Below are positions 43,628-51,747 of a stretch of 64,000 nt of DNA, in pieces. The stretch is from Dinoroseobacter sp013215265 (GTDB lineage: Bacteria; Pseudomonadota; Alphaproteobacteria; Rhodobacterales; Rhodobacteraceae). Location of the stretch: contig OY829366.1 of the NCBI GenBank assembly GCA_963691755.1, forward strand, positions 1,736,001 to 1,800,000. Reading direction: 5' to 3'. Below the pieces are notes generated by a model. It saw nothing but the letters and a program-made list of their open reading frames with translations, searched no databases and was not told where the DNA came from. Each line of letters begins with the position of its first letter. Position 1 is the stretch's first letter. The position numbers and the translations under genes were made by a program.

Positions 43628-44944
43628 TCATTGGGGTACCACCCGCAAATGGTGCCTCGGTGGAGCGGTTCCCATAGTCAACGCATCATATGGGTCTTCG
43701 AGTGAAAGCATCATATCGACGACCTGCCGCAGCAAGCGGCGACGTCCCCTGGCTGCATAAAAACCACCCGTGATTTGACTACTTTCCATTAGATAGTGAC
43801 GGTAGTCCCGATAGGCTTTTGTATCTGGGCGTACAGGATGCGCGTAAAACGCTGGGAGGGCCTGATCCGATACAAATTCGGGCTTTGAATAGACAGCCTG
43901 TCCAAAAGCCTTGATGGGCAACCCACGCCACAGCGCCTGCTGTGCGGCGGTGGAGTTCACTGTGGTCACGCTTCGGGTGTGATCGAGAAGCTCCGCCAAT
44001 TTGCCGCCCCGCACGTAGTGAACGCGATCGGTGATGCCATGCTCGCGCGCCAAACGGCGCAGCGTCGCGCGAATGCCGGCACGGCCGTCTTCGAGTGGAT
44101 GCGCTTTGAATACGAGGTGGTGGTGTACCTCTGCACCTTCGGCAAACCCTGCAATAACAGCTTCAAGAAACTCGGTCATCGAGTTGAAAGGGCCATGCTT
44201 GCGGAACGATGCATCATGGGCGAGTTGTAGCAAAACGAGATGATAAGGGAACCCGCCGAACTTCACACGCTGCGTTGCGATGAACCGCTCTACGGCTTGG
44301 AGTGGCATCAACAAAAGACGCTGGATATAGAGCCGGAACTCTTGAGCTACGGTCAGGCTGCGATGCGGTTGAAAATTTCGATACCCGAAATTCGCGAACA
44401 AAACTGCTGCGTGGTAGGTGGCGCCGTAAAAGACATGTTGCCGAAGGTCACCCCATTTGGCAGGCGGAGCGGGAAGTTCCAGATCAATCTTTGCGAGCGC
44501 AGCCTGCATGTCCGTCAGTTTCATATCCATTAGACGCGAGTAACCGTTTGAGCCATCTCTCTCGTATGTTACCCAATGCGGCCGCAAATACCCTTCTTCA
44601 AAGACATGTATCATGATGCCAAGTTCACGTGCGACCTTGATTGCATCCGCATGGACGGGACGGGTGTCGCCGTAAAGGACAATGTCTGTGACTGATTTCT
44701 CGCCTGCCAGTAATTTGAAGGCATCAGCCCACGAGCCGCTATCACCTTTGAAAGGGATGTAACCGGGCCCGTTCCAAAACAGGCGATCGCCCATATTGAA
44801 GCCCATGCGAAGTGTTTCCGCGCCAGTTTTGCGAAGCTGCGCCGCAACCTGCGTAAAAAATGGCCCATGTGGTCCCTGTAAAAACAGGAAAACACGACCT
44901 GCACCTATTCTTTTACCCATGACGTCCGGTCTTTTTACAATCAC
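43628..44944 (-). CDS. kpsS: Capsule polysaccharide protein KpsS
   Basis: 438 residues from ATG 44944; ATG 44920 (MGKRIGAGRVFLFLQGPHGPFF) is an alternative nearer the usual family start. Motifs: FLFLQGPHGPFF, VFEEGYLRPHWVTYERDGSNGYSR, VFKAHPLEDGRAG, VNSTAAQQALWRGLPIKAFGQAVY. KpsS adds the first Kdo to lysophosphatidylglycerol of the capsule anchor; KpsC extends it. It is the first gene of the minus-strand capsule block, 124 bases ahead of the wza/kpsD-like gene, and divergent from ribE. Confidence 0.92.
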   Translation of the reverse strand: MIVKRPDVMGKRIGAGRVFLFLQGPHGPFFTQVAAQLRKTGAETLRMGFNMGDRLFWNGPGYIPFKGDSGSWADAFKLLAGEKSVTDIVLYGDTRPVHADAIKVARELGIMIHVFEEGYLRPHWVTYERDGSNGYSRLMDMKLTDMQAALAKIDLELPAPPAKWGDLRQHVFYGATYHAAVLFANFGYRNFQPHRSLTVAQEFRLYIQRLLLMPLQAVERFIATQRVKFGGFPYHLVLLQLAHDASFRKHGPFNSMTEFLEAVIAGFAEGAEVHHHLVFKAHPLEDGRAGIRATLRRLAREHGITDRVHYVRGGKLAELLDHTRSVTTVNSTAAQQALWRGLPIKAFGQAVYSKPEFVSDQALPAFYAHPVRPDTKAYRDYRHYLMESSQITGGFYAARGRRRLLRQVVDMMLSLEDPYDALTMGTAPPRHHLRVVPQ

Positions 44945-45160
44945 GACGCCTCCCGGCTTGCATTTTTAAGCCCATACTTGGACTGCTCTCTCATTCCAAA
45001 CTCCGCTTATAATCACAGCTTCTGACAAAACTGTGACCCTGGTGGCACATATCTTTGCCCAGTCGTGCGCTTTGGCGTCGGTAACTGTCGTGCTTGGCGC
45101 TTGAGACTACGCCAAAAGCAGTTAGCTATGGGTTAAGTCTTTGCCAACCAGGAGTGGACC

Positions 45161-45760
45161 ATGTTCACTGGGATTATCACCGACATCGGAACCATCACAG
45201 AATTGGAACAACGCGGCGATTTGCGCGCGCGTATTGATAGCGGCTACCAAGCTGCTGGGATCGATATTGGCGCATCGATCGCTTGCGATGGTGTTTGCTT
45301 GACCGTTATTGCACGGTCTGCCTCCGAAAACGGAGCATGGTTTGACGTTGAAGTCTCGGCGGAAACGGTGTCGAAAACAAACCTCGCCGATTGGCAAGAA
45401 GGGTCCCGGGTTAATCTGGAGCGAGCTTTGAAGGTCGGAGACGAACTTGGCGGACATATCGTTTCGGGTCATGTGGACGGGGTTGCCAAAGTGATTTCGA
45501 TGACGCCTGAAGGTGACAGCACACGCGTAGGATTTGAAGCGCCTGCTGAACTGGCACGTTTCATTGCTCCGAAAGGTTCGGTTGCCCTGAACGGGACATC
45601 ACTGACGGTCAATGAAGTTGAGGGAAACAGCTTCGGGATCAACATGATCCCGCACACACGGCACGTCACCAATTGGGGAGAAACGCAGGTTGGCGATCTG
45701 GTCAATCTGGAGATCGACACTTTGGCACGTTACGTCGCACGCCTTGCAGAAGCGGGGTAG
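45161..45760 (+). CDS. ribE: Riboflavin synthase alpha chain
   Basis: 199 residues, two lumazine-binding halves: MFTGIITDIGTITELEQRGD with GASIACDGVCLTV, then VSGHVDGVAKVISM with GSVALNGTSLTVNEV. It disproportionates 6,7-dimethyl-8-ribityllumazine to riboflavin. An AGGAG site lies just before the ATG (accaggagtggacc). The 216-base gap upstream, shared with kpsS, should carry its promoter; I looked for an FMN riboswitch there and saw none. Confidence 0.96.
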   Translation: MFTGIITDIGTITELEQRGDLRARIDSGYQAAGIDIGASIACDGVCLTVIARSASENGAWFDVEVSAETVSKTNLADWQEGSRVNLERALKVGDELGGHIVSGHVDGVAKVISMTPEGDSTRVGFEAPAELARFIAPKGSVALNGTSLTVNEVEGNSFGINMIPHTRHVTNWGETQVGDLVNLEIDTLARYVARLAEAG

Positions 45761-45832
45761 TCGCTCTGCATCTGGTCATTGCCCTACGCTTGGTCTAACT
45801 GCAGGCGTCGAGAGCGCGAAGAGGACACCGCG

Positions 45833-46960
45833 ATGACGTTTGAAACCCCCGGACCGGTGGAAACCGACTGGCACGATGCAATGTCGTCCATCGAGGAAAT
45901 CATCGAAGATGCCCGCAATGGGCGTATGTTTATTCTCGTGGACCACGAGGATCGCGAAAACGAAGGAGATCTTGTAATCCCGGCGCAAATGGCCACCCCG
46001 GAGGCGATCAACTTCATGGCGACCCATGGACGTGGATTGATCTGCCTGTCTTTGCCTGGTGAGCGCATCGATGCTCTGGGTCTTCCCTTGATGTCGTCTT
46101 ATAACTCGTCGCGTCACGAAACGGCTTTCACGATTTCGATTGAAGCGCGTGAAGGTGTTTCAACCGGCATTTCCGCCCATGACCGCGCCCGTACCGTTGC
46201 TGTGGCGATTGATTCAGGCAAAACTGCCGCCGATATTGCGACACCTGGCCATGTCTTCCCTTTGCGAGCACGTGACGGTGGTGTTCTGGTGCGCGCAGGC
46301 CATACCGAAGCGGCTGTTGATATTTCTCGTTTGGCGGGTCTGAATCCGTCAGGCGTGATCTGTGAGATCATGAATGAAGACGGATCCATGGCACGCTTGC
46401 CGGACCTTGTTGCCTTCGCGCAGAAACACAACCTGAAGATCGGAACGATCAGTGACTTGATCGGATATCGTCGCCGTCACGACAATCTGGTGAAAGTGCG
46501 CCAGGAGACCACGATCCTATCGGAGTATGGTGGTGACTGGACGATGCGCATTTACACCGATGAGACCCAAGGCGCAGAGCACATCACCCTGATCAAAGGC
46601 GATATTTCCACACCTGATCCGGTACTGGTCCGGATGCATGCCCTCGATCCAATGCTCGATGTTATCGGTATTGGTGGGCCCGGTCGCGCTGATGAGTTTG
46701 GCGATGCCATGCGGCTTGTGGCTGATGAAGGTCGCGGCGTTGTGGTACTTCTCAGAGATACCACCATGAAGATTGTAGCAGACGATCAGGTGTCGCCACA
46801 GACGCTGCGCCAATACGGTCTGGGCGCGCAAATCTTGTCATCTCTGGGATTGTCCGAACTGATTTTGCTGACCAATTCGCCAACGCCAAAAGTGATTGGT
46901 TTGGAGGCTTATGGCTTAAACATCTCAGGCACGCGAAGAATTCCGTCACAGAAAGGCTGA
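45833..46960 (+). CDS. ribBA: DHBP synthase with degenerate GTP cyclohydrolase II domain
   Basis: 375 residues from ATG 45833 (MTFETPGPVETD). The RibB half (to about residue 225) is intact: FILVDHEDRENEGDLVIPAQ, ATHGRGLICLSL, HDRARTVAVA, RAGHTEAAVDIS. The RibA half lacks the cysteines of the zinc site (SECLTGDxxxSxRCDCG in active enzymes reads HALDPMLDVIGIGGPGR here) but keeps the end (YGLGAQILSSLGLSELILLTNSPTPKVIGLEAYGL). It therefore probably makes only dihydroxybutanone phosphate, and a separate ribA should exist elsewhere. Confidence 0.93.
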   Translation: MTFETPGPVETDWHDAMSSIEEIIEDARNGRMFILVDHEDRENEGDLVIPAQMATPEAINFMATHGRGLICLSLPGERIDALGLPLMSSYNSSRHETAFTISIEAREGVSTGISAHDRARTVAVAIDSGKTAADIATPGHVFPLRARDGGVLVRAGHTEAAVDISRLAGLNPSGVICEIMNEDGSMARLPDLVAFAQKHNLKIGTISDLIGYRRRHDNLVKVRQETTILSEYGGDWTMRIYTDETQGAEHITLIKGDISTPDPVLVRMHALDPMLDVIGIGGPGRADEFGDAMRLVADEGRGVVVLLRDTTMKIVADDQVSPQTLRQYGLGAQILSSLGLSELILLTNSPTPKVIGLEAYGLNISGTRRIPSQKG

Positions 46961-46963
46961 TCC

Positions 46964-47500
46964 ATGGCAGGTCCTTCCCATCACGTCCTCGAGACCCCGA
47001 AAATGGCCAAGCCCACGAAGCTACTGATCGTGGTTGCACCCTATTACAAAGACATTGCGGACGGTCTTGTAACTGGCGCACAGCGTGTGATCGAAGACGC
47101 GGGCGCAACGCACGATATGATCGAGGTGCCTGGCGCGCTGGAAATTCCGTCAGCGATCGCGACCGCCTTTCGGATGAGCAACTATGATGGTTTTGTCGCT
47201 CTTGGATGCATCATTCGCGGGGAAACAACCCATTATGACACGGTCTGCAACGACAGCTCGCGTGGGCTGACGCTGCTCGGTCTGCAAGGCGCTGCGCTGG
47301 GCAATGGTATTCTAACAGTGGAAAACCATGATCAGGCTTGGGCGCGTGCGGATCCCGAGGGCCAGAACAAGGGCGGAGGCGCCGCTGCCGCAGCCTTGCA
47401 CTTGATTGCGCTGAGCCGACGTTGGGGCAACACGACCAAAGGTGTCGGGTTCAAGCCGATGGGCGAGACCATCCAGCTGGCGGAGAACAACAAGGCATGA
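46964..47500 (+). CDS. ribH: 6,7-dimethyl-8-ribityllumazine synthase
   Basis: 178 residues. Lumazine synthase motifs: LIVVAPYYKDIADGLVTGA, VPGALEIPSAIATAF, DGFVALGCIIRGETTHYDTVCN, GNGILTVENHDQAWARAD, GGGAAAAALHLI. Condenses the RibA/RibD product with the RibB product. ATG lies 3 bases after the ribBA stop; a second ATG at residue 14 (MAKPTKLLIV) is a possible start. The stop overlaps the ATG of nusB. Confidence 0.96.
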   Translation: MAGPSHHVLETPKMAKPTKLLIVVAPYYKDIADGLVTGAQRVIEDAGATHDMIEVPGALEIPSAIATAFRMSNYDGFVALGCIIRGETTHYDTVCNDSSRGLTLLGLQGAALGNGILTVENHDQAWARADPEGQNKGGGAAAAALHLIALSRRWGNTTKGVGFKPMGETIQLAENNKA

Positions 47501-47973
47501 CCAAGCCCAGCCTCGAAGAAAAACGCCAGATGAAGTCTGCTGCGCGGCTCTATGCGGTGCAGGCGCTTTTTCAGATGGAAGCTGGCGAAGTGGACGTTGA
47601 TGGCGTTGTGCAAGAATTCGAAACCTTTCGGTTTGGACTTGCTCAACACGACGACGGTGAAGAGTTGGCAGAGGGCAATGTTGACCTGTTTCGGAAGACC
47701 GTGCGGGATGCCGTCAATTGGCAGGCCAGGATTGATCAGATGACAGACCGTGCGCTTGTGGCGAAATGGCCAATCTCGCGCATCGATCCAACGCTGCGGG
47801 CACTTTTTCGCGCAGCAGGCGCTGAAATGACGGAAGGCGATGCCCCGCCCAAGGTCGTCATCAACGAATTTGTAGACATTGCACGGGCGTTTTTCCCAGA
47901 TGGAAAAGAGCCCAAGTTTGTGAACGCCGTGCTTGATCATATGGCACGCGAAGCCAAACCCGAGGCGTTCTAA
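47497..47973 (+). CDS. nusB: Transcription antitermination factor NusB
   Basis: 158 residues from ATG 47497, overlapping the ribH stop (ATGA). All-helical NusB domain: KSAARLYAVQALFQMEAGE at the start and VINEFVDIARAFFPDGKEPKFVNAVLDHMAR at the end. Binds boxA RNA with S10 in rRNA antitermination. The ribH-nusB pair is common in bacteria. Confidence 0.95.
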   Translation: MTKPSLEEKRQMKSAARLYAVQALFQMEAGEVDVDGVVQEFETFRFGLAQHDDGEELAEGNVDLFRKTVRDAVNWQARIDQMTDRALVAKWPISRIDPTLRALFRAAGAEMTEGDAPPKVVINEFVDIARAFFPDGKEPKFVNAVLDHMAREAKPEAF

Positions 47974-47990
47974 TCAATCTGGTTAATCGC

Positions 47991-48719
47991 TCAATCGGTA
48001 ACGATGTGGTAGGCCTCCAATTCATCGCTTACAAAGATGTAGATGTCGTCGGGCCCGGTAGCTAGGGCATGGCGCATGAGGCGGACGTCAAGCCCCATTG
48101 CATCGAGGTGGGTCATTACCTGTGCCTGACCGCGCTGAACGTCCTCAACCGCCAAGAATGCCGGTAGGAACACGTTTTCGCCAAAGTAATGCTGGTGAAC
48201 GCCGATGGTTCCGTTTGGAGCGACCAGACGTTCTACGCCACCTGCGAACATATAGGGACAGGCTGACAGGCAAACGTCACCGCCAGAAATACGCGTGTTC
48301 AGCGCGATTTCTCTGAAATGTCGTCCAAGGATCAAGGCATCAGCGACGGACCCGCCAGGAGAATTCAGATACAGAAAGTTTGGCGTGGCCTTGGCGAGTT
48401 CCGGAATGATGCGATCGGCATCTCCAGGGCTGATCGTCCCAATCAGTGCCAGCGCATCTACATTGCCTTCGACAGGCTCCAGCGACAGGCGCGATGGGAG
48501 CCCGGCCGGCATTTCGTAGGGTCGGTTTGGAACAGGGGGCAGATCGCGTGTATAACGCCGCGTTTGATCGCCGGGCCGTATCGGTGTCTCAAAGCTCGGT
48601 AGCTTAGGCGCATCAAAGTTTACGAATGACGGTCCAGCTTGCCCAAGCAATACGAACACGGCCAACATAAGCTGCAGGCCCAGAACCCCCCGAATAGCTG
48701 TCTGAACGGATAACCTCAT
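47991..48719 (-). CDS. Membrane-anchored ClpP/SppA-like protease-fold protein
   Basis: 242 residues. An N-terminal hydrophobic anchor (residues 8-30) and a proline-rich linker precede a crotonase/ClpP-like domain: LYLNSPGGSVADALILGRHF (residues 116-135), then GGDVCLSACPYMFAGG with the likely nucleophile Ser152, and GTIGVHQHYFG with candidate His175 or His177. The active site would lie in the periplasm. The general group resembles COG3904-type predicted periplasmic proteins. It starts inside the end of the next gene upstream (ATGA at 48716-48719), so it is cotranslated with the coiled-coil membrane protein. Confidence 0.8.
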   Translation of the reverse strand: MRLSVQTAIRGVLGLQLMLAVFVLLGQAGPSFVNFDAPKLPSFETPIRPGDQTRRYTRDLPPVPNRPYEMPAGLPSRLSLEPVEGNVDALALIGTISPGDADRIIPELAKATPNFLYLNSPGGSVADALILGRHFREIALNTRISGGDVCLSACPYMFAGGVERLVAPNGTIGVHQHYFGENVFLPAFLAVEDVQRGQAQVMTHLDAMGLDVRLMRHALATGPDDIYIFVSDELEAYHIVTD

Positions 48720-50125
48720 TCAGATTTCGCTTCCGTGGTTTTTTCCTGATCCGTAACCTCAAAAGGTTCGGCGGTGTCCGCAGGAATGTCCTTGCGGTTA
48801 ACCGTAGCGGCTTTGCCCTGCCTATTCTCTGGTCTGTCTTTCGGGGCAACATAGCGCCACTCAGTCTCTGAGCCGCGAGATATTGGGCGGTGAACTGAAT
48901 CAAACTCTTCGTCCACTTCGCGTGCAGCAGCCACTGCGGCACGCATTTCCGCAACTGTCATGCGGTGTTCGATCCCGAGTTGTGAGCGCCCACTACGGAT
49001 GGCGCTTTGCGTTACAGCAACGATCAGGACTAAAACCATCGGTAGCAAATCGATTGCGATTGCACCTGCCCAGCTGGGTACGAAATTTCCGGCATACCTG
49101 ATAACGGCATCAGCTGCGGATATCGGGGTGTAGGTCGTTTCAGTAGGGGGCGGTATAGCAATTACATCATCCGCAGCACGTTCTAGTGTGGCAGCACGTT
49201 GCCCCAGAACTTCCAGTACCGAGCTTATGGTGCTGCGTTGATCGGACCTTACTTGGGATGTGCGCCCATCAAGCTCAGGCAAAACGACTGACGCAGCGAG
49301 ATCTTGCGCTGCGCGTTTCACAAGCGGGGCCACGGAAAGCTGGCGTAATTCGGCGATAAGCCCGGCAAGCCGGACGGATTCTTCTGAAAATGCGATCGAG
49401 CGCGTGGTCACGGGCCCTTGTTCAACGGTCAGCGCCCGCATCCGGCTCAGAATGGCATTGCCTTCTGCAAACGCATTTTCCACCAGACGCTCCTGCGCGG
49501 TGATTTGTTCCTCTAGAACAGCAAGTTCTTCGGATTTCTGTCGAAGAACGCGGAAGACCGCACCGCGGCCCGCGAGCCCTGACAAATTGCCAGTTGCTTC
49601 TTGTTCCGAGAGATCTTCAAATCCCTGTCGCACACGCGCTACATCGCGTCCGAGCGCCTGTGCGGTTATTGCGATTTCATGCGCTTCTTCGAGGCTCCCC
49701 TGATAGTCCTGAACCGTAACGGCAAGATGCTGTTCGACTGCGGCAGCTCCAGCCAGAGCGGCTGCGTTCAGCCAAGAACTCATTGCAATAATCGCGATTG
49801 AACCAAGGGCCATGGAAATTGCGAGACCCACTCTGGAGCCCGCGCTTTGCATCGCTGGGAGCAGCCGCATGAGATAGGACCAGAACACAAATATCGCAAC
49901 GGATACCGCCACAGAATACGCGATCGCGGCGAAGAAAGTCAGCGCCCCGTTGTCATCTAGAAGCGAGCTGACACCGAGATAGGTGTAGATGCCCGAAGCG
50001 ACCGCAAGCACACCCAAAGCTGGGCCAGTAAAACTGTCCAGCCAAGACAGATGGCGTTCAAGCTCACGCGCGTACGAAGAGTTTGCAACGCTGCTGTCAG
50101 GTTTCTTAAAATCTGAGTCGTTCAT
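48716..50125 (-). CDS. Four-helix membrane protein with long coiled-coil region
   Basis: 469 residues from ATG 50125 (MNDSDFKK), after a G-rich site. Transmembrane helices are likely at 33-55, 60-85, 98-119 and 352-375. Between helices three and four lies a 230-residue region of heptad-like helices (LRQKSEELAVLEEQITAQERLVENAF; LGQRAATLERAADDV), and an acidic, Pro-rich tail follows helix four. I do not recognise the family. Coupling with the downstream ClpP-like gene suggests a two-part membrane complex, perhaps scaffold and protease; this is inference. Confidence 0.75.
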   Translation of the reverse strand: MNDSDFKKPDSSVANSSYARELERHLSWLDSFTGPALGVLAVASGIYTYLGVSSLLDDNGALTFFAAIAYSVAVSVAIFVFWSYLMRLLPAMQSAGSRVGLAISMALGSIAIIAMSSWLNAAALAGAAAVEQHLAVTVQDYQGSLEEAHEIAITAQALGRDVARVRQGFEDLSEQEATGNLSGLAGRGAVFRVLRQKSEELAVLEEQITAQERLVENAFAEGNAILSRMRALTVEQGPVTTRSIAFSEESVRLAGLIAELRQLSVAPLVKRAAQDLAASVVLPELDGRTSQVRSDQRSTISSVLEVLGQRAATLERAADDVIAIPPPTETTYTPISAADAVIRYAGNFVPSWAGAIAIDLLPMVLVLIVAVTQSAIRSGRSQLGIEHRMTVAEMRAAVAAAREVDEEFDSVHRPISRGSETEWRYVAPKDRPENRQGKAATVNRKDIPADTAEPFEVTDQEKTTEAKSE

Positions 50126-50467
50126 TTTGCCCCCCACATCGCGCGAAGTATAGGGCTGCGAAAAGCCGGGGGTAAGCGTGGAGCGGCGGGACCACCACAA
50201 ACGTTTCGGCGTTGATTCCCGAGGACCTGTAATTACAGGTGGGCGCCAGGTAACCGAACCAGGGCCCGGACAGAGCCAGCTCCCTCGGATTTGCTTAAGG
50301 CCACTGGAATGCTGACGATGACAGAAAGGGCAGAGCCCGCCTTAAGTTGAGGTAGGGGCTAGAGCGGGCTTGGGCAAGGGCAAAATGTATCTCAGCAACC
50401 GAATAGAACATCGAATATAGCAGCAGTGGACTTGCAAAATGTTTATGCTTTGTTCATATTTTTCCCT
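50126..50467. other. Structured intergenic region, possible small RNA
   Basis: 342 bases between divergent genes. It has more secondary structure than a plain promoter: a perfect 16-base palindrome ACCTGTAATTACAGGT (50225-50240), CCGAGG/CCTCGG arms enclosing it and a GGCGCC element, an 8-bp pair CTTAAGGC ... GCCTTAAG (about 50295-50344) and GGGC-AGA-GCCC within it. GC content is high. A 6S-like or other small RNA of about 150 bases is conceivable, but I could not match a known family. The right end has the mmcB promoter and SOS-like site. Confidence 0.4.
50441..50455 (+). promoter_or_regulatory. SOS-box-like site before mmcB
   Basis: GTTTATGCTTTGTTC differs by one base from the alphaproteobacterial LexA site GTTC-N7-GTTC. 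It ends 12 bases before the mmcB ATG, where a repressor would block transcription. The family is known as DNA-damage-inducible in Caulobacter, which fits. Confidence 0.55.
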
Positions 50468-50923
50468 ATGCACAATCCGCCAATTTATCAAGCATTGTTG
50501 CCAGGGCAGCTTATTGCGCGGGGCGTCTGTCGCCATTTGGCTTTGCTTGGCTACGCGTGTTTGGAAGAGTTTACACCCTCTCGAGGTCTGCGAGTCGATG
50601 TGATGGCCTTAGGTCCGAAAGGGGAGCTATGGGTTGTCGAATGCAAATCCAGCCGTACCGATTTTCAAAGTGATATGAAATGGCAGGGGTATTTGGAATG
50701 GTGCGATAGGTATTTCTGGGCGGTGGACGCGGAGTTTCCATTGGAGCTGCTGCCGGAGGATACCGGTTTGATCCTCGCCGACGCATATGACGCCGAGATT
50801 CAGCGGTTTGGCCCTGAGACGAAACTGGCCGCTGCCCGGCGCAAATCGCTGACACAAAGCTTTGGTCGTGTGGCCGCTGCTCGTTTGCAGAGTTTGCGTG
50901 ACCCCACGGCACAATTGGGATGA
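50468..50923 (+). CDS. mmcB: MmcB-family DNA repair protein (putative endonuclease)
   Basis: 151 residues from ATG 50468 (MHNPPIYQALLPGQL). PD-(D/E)XK-type nuclease core: RVDVMALGPKGELWVVECKSSRTDFQSDMKW (Asp, Glu-x-Lys), then YLEWCDRYFWAVDAEFPLELLP, and LILADAYDAEIQR. Family members protect against mitomycin-type damage. A start at 50426 would place the SOS-like site inside the gene and is rejected. Function by family; the enzyme activity is predicted. Confidence 0.88.
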   Translation: MHNPPIYQALLPGQLIARGVCRHLALLGYACLEEFTPSRGLRVDVMALGPKGELWVVECKSSRTDFQSDMKWQGYLEWCDRYFWAVDAEFPLELLPEDTGLILADAYDAEIQRFGPETKLAAARRKSLTQSFGRVAAARLQSLRDPTAQLG

Positions 50924-50988
50924 GACAGCTTCCCTGAAAGGACAACCCTCGTTAGGCTGACGGTACAAAAAAGAGGGGAAGGTGGACA

Positions 50989-51744
50989 ATGGCGGACCCG
51001 CAGGTCCTGACCACGCCACAAGGGCGTAAGATCGCATATCACAAAACGGAGGGTACCCTTCCGGGAGTGGTTTTCTTGGGTGGCTTTCGTTCGGATATGG
51101 AAGGCACTAAGGCCATTTTCCTCGAAGAATGGGCTCAGCGCACAGGCCGGGCTTTCCTCCGGTTCGACTATTCCGGGCATGGCCTCTCTGGGGGCGACTT
51201 TCTGGAGGGGTGCATTGGCGATTGGGCCGAAGATGCAGGGCAGGCGCTTCAGGCCCTGACCGAAGGGCGTCAGGTGCTGGTTGGGTCCTCAATGGGGGGG
51301 TGGATATCACTCCTGCTTGCAAAGTTCCTGCCTTCGCACGTCAGCGGACTGGTCACTATTGCAGCGGCACCCGACTTTACAGAAGACAGCATGTGGGCTG
51401 GCTTCAATGCGGCACAGATTGAAGAGATATCGGACAAGGGTGTTGTTCATCTTCCCTCAGATTACGGCGACCCTTATCCGATTACGTGGAAGCTAATCGT
51501 CGAAGGTAGACAGCGCCTTGTTCTACGGGAAGATATTGATCTGCCATTTCCGGTTCGGTTCTTGCAAGGCACAGCAGATGAGGATGTTGAACTGAGCGTT
51601 GCTTTAAGGCTGTTGGAGCGGGCTCAATCACCTGACATGCGTTTGACATTGGTCGATGGCGCGGACCACCGGTTTTCCTCCCCAGACTGTCTTGCGCTGC
51701 TCGAAGTCAGCGTTTCCGACGTCATCCAGAGAATAGGAGCATAA
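50989..51744 (+). CDS. Alpha/beta hydrolase
   Basis: 251 residues. Alpha/beta fold: GVVFLGGFRSDMEG oxyanion region, RFDYSGHGLSGG, nucleophile elbow VGSSMGGWISLLL with Ser near residue 101, acid in TADEDVELSVAL, and His in DGADHRFSSPD. It resembles ABHD10-like or acyl-protein thioesterase-type esterases; the substrate is unknown. The next hydrolase gene starts 3 bases after its stop, so the two are one operon. Confidence 0.88.
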   Translation: MADPQVLTTPQGRKIAYHKTEGTLPGVVFLGGFRSDMEGTKAIFLEEWAQRTGRAFLRFDYSGHGLSGGDFLEGCIGDWAEDAGQALQALTEGRQVLVGSSMGGWISLLLAKFLPSHVSGLVTIAAAPDFTEDSMWAGFNAAQIEEISDKGVVHLPSDYGDPYPITWKLIVEGRQRLVLREDIDLPFPVRFLQGTADEDVELSVALRLLERAQSPDMRLTLVDGADHRFSSPDCLALLEVSVSDVIQRIGA

Positions 51745-51747
51745 CTC

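Noticed and set aside
44945..45160. Possible FMN riboswitch before ribE
   Set aside because: I looked for the conserved RFN blocks (AGGGGCAGGGT..., ACCGGCGGT, AGCCCGCGAGC) and none is present.
50186..50345. 6S, SRP, tmRNA or RNase P RNA gene
   Set aside because: No diagnostic conserved segments of these RNAs could be matched; kept only as an unassigned structured region.
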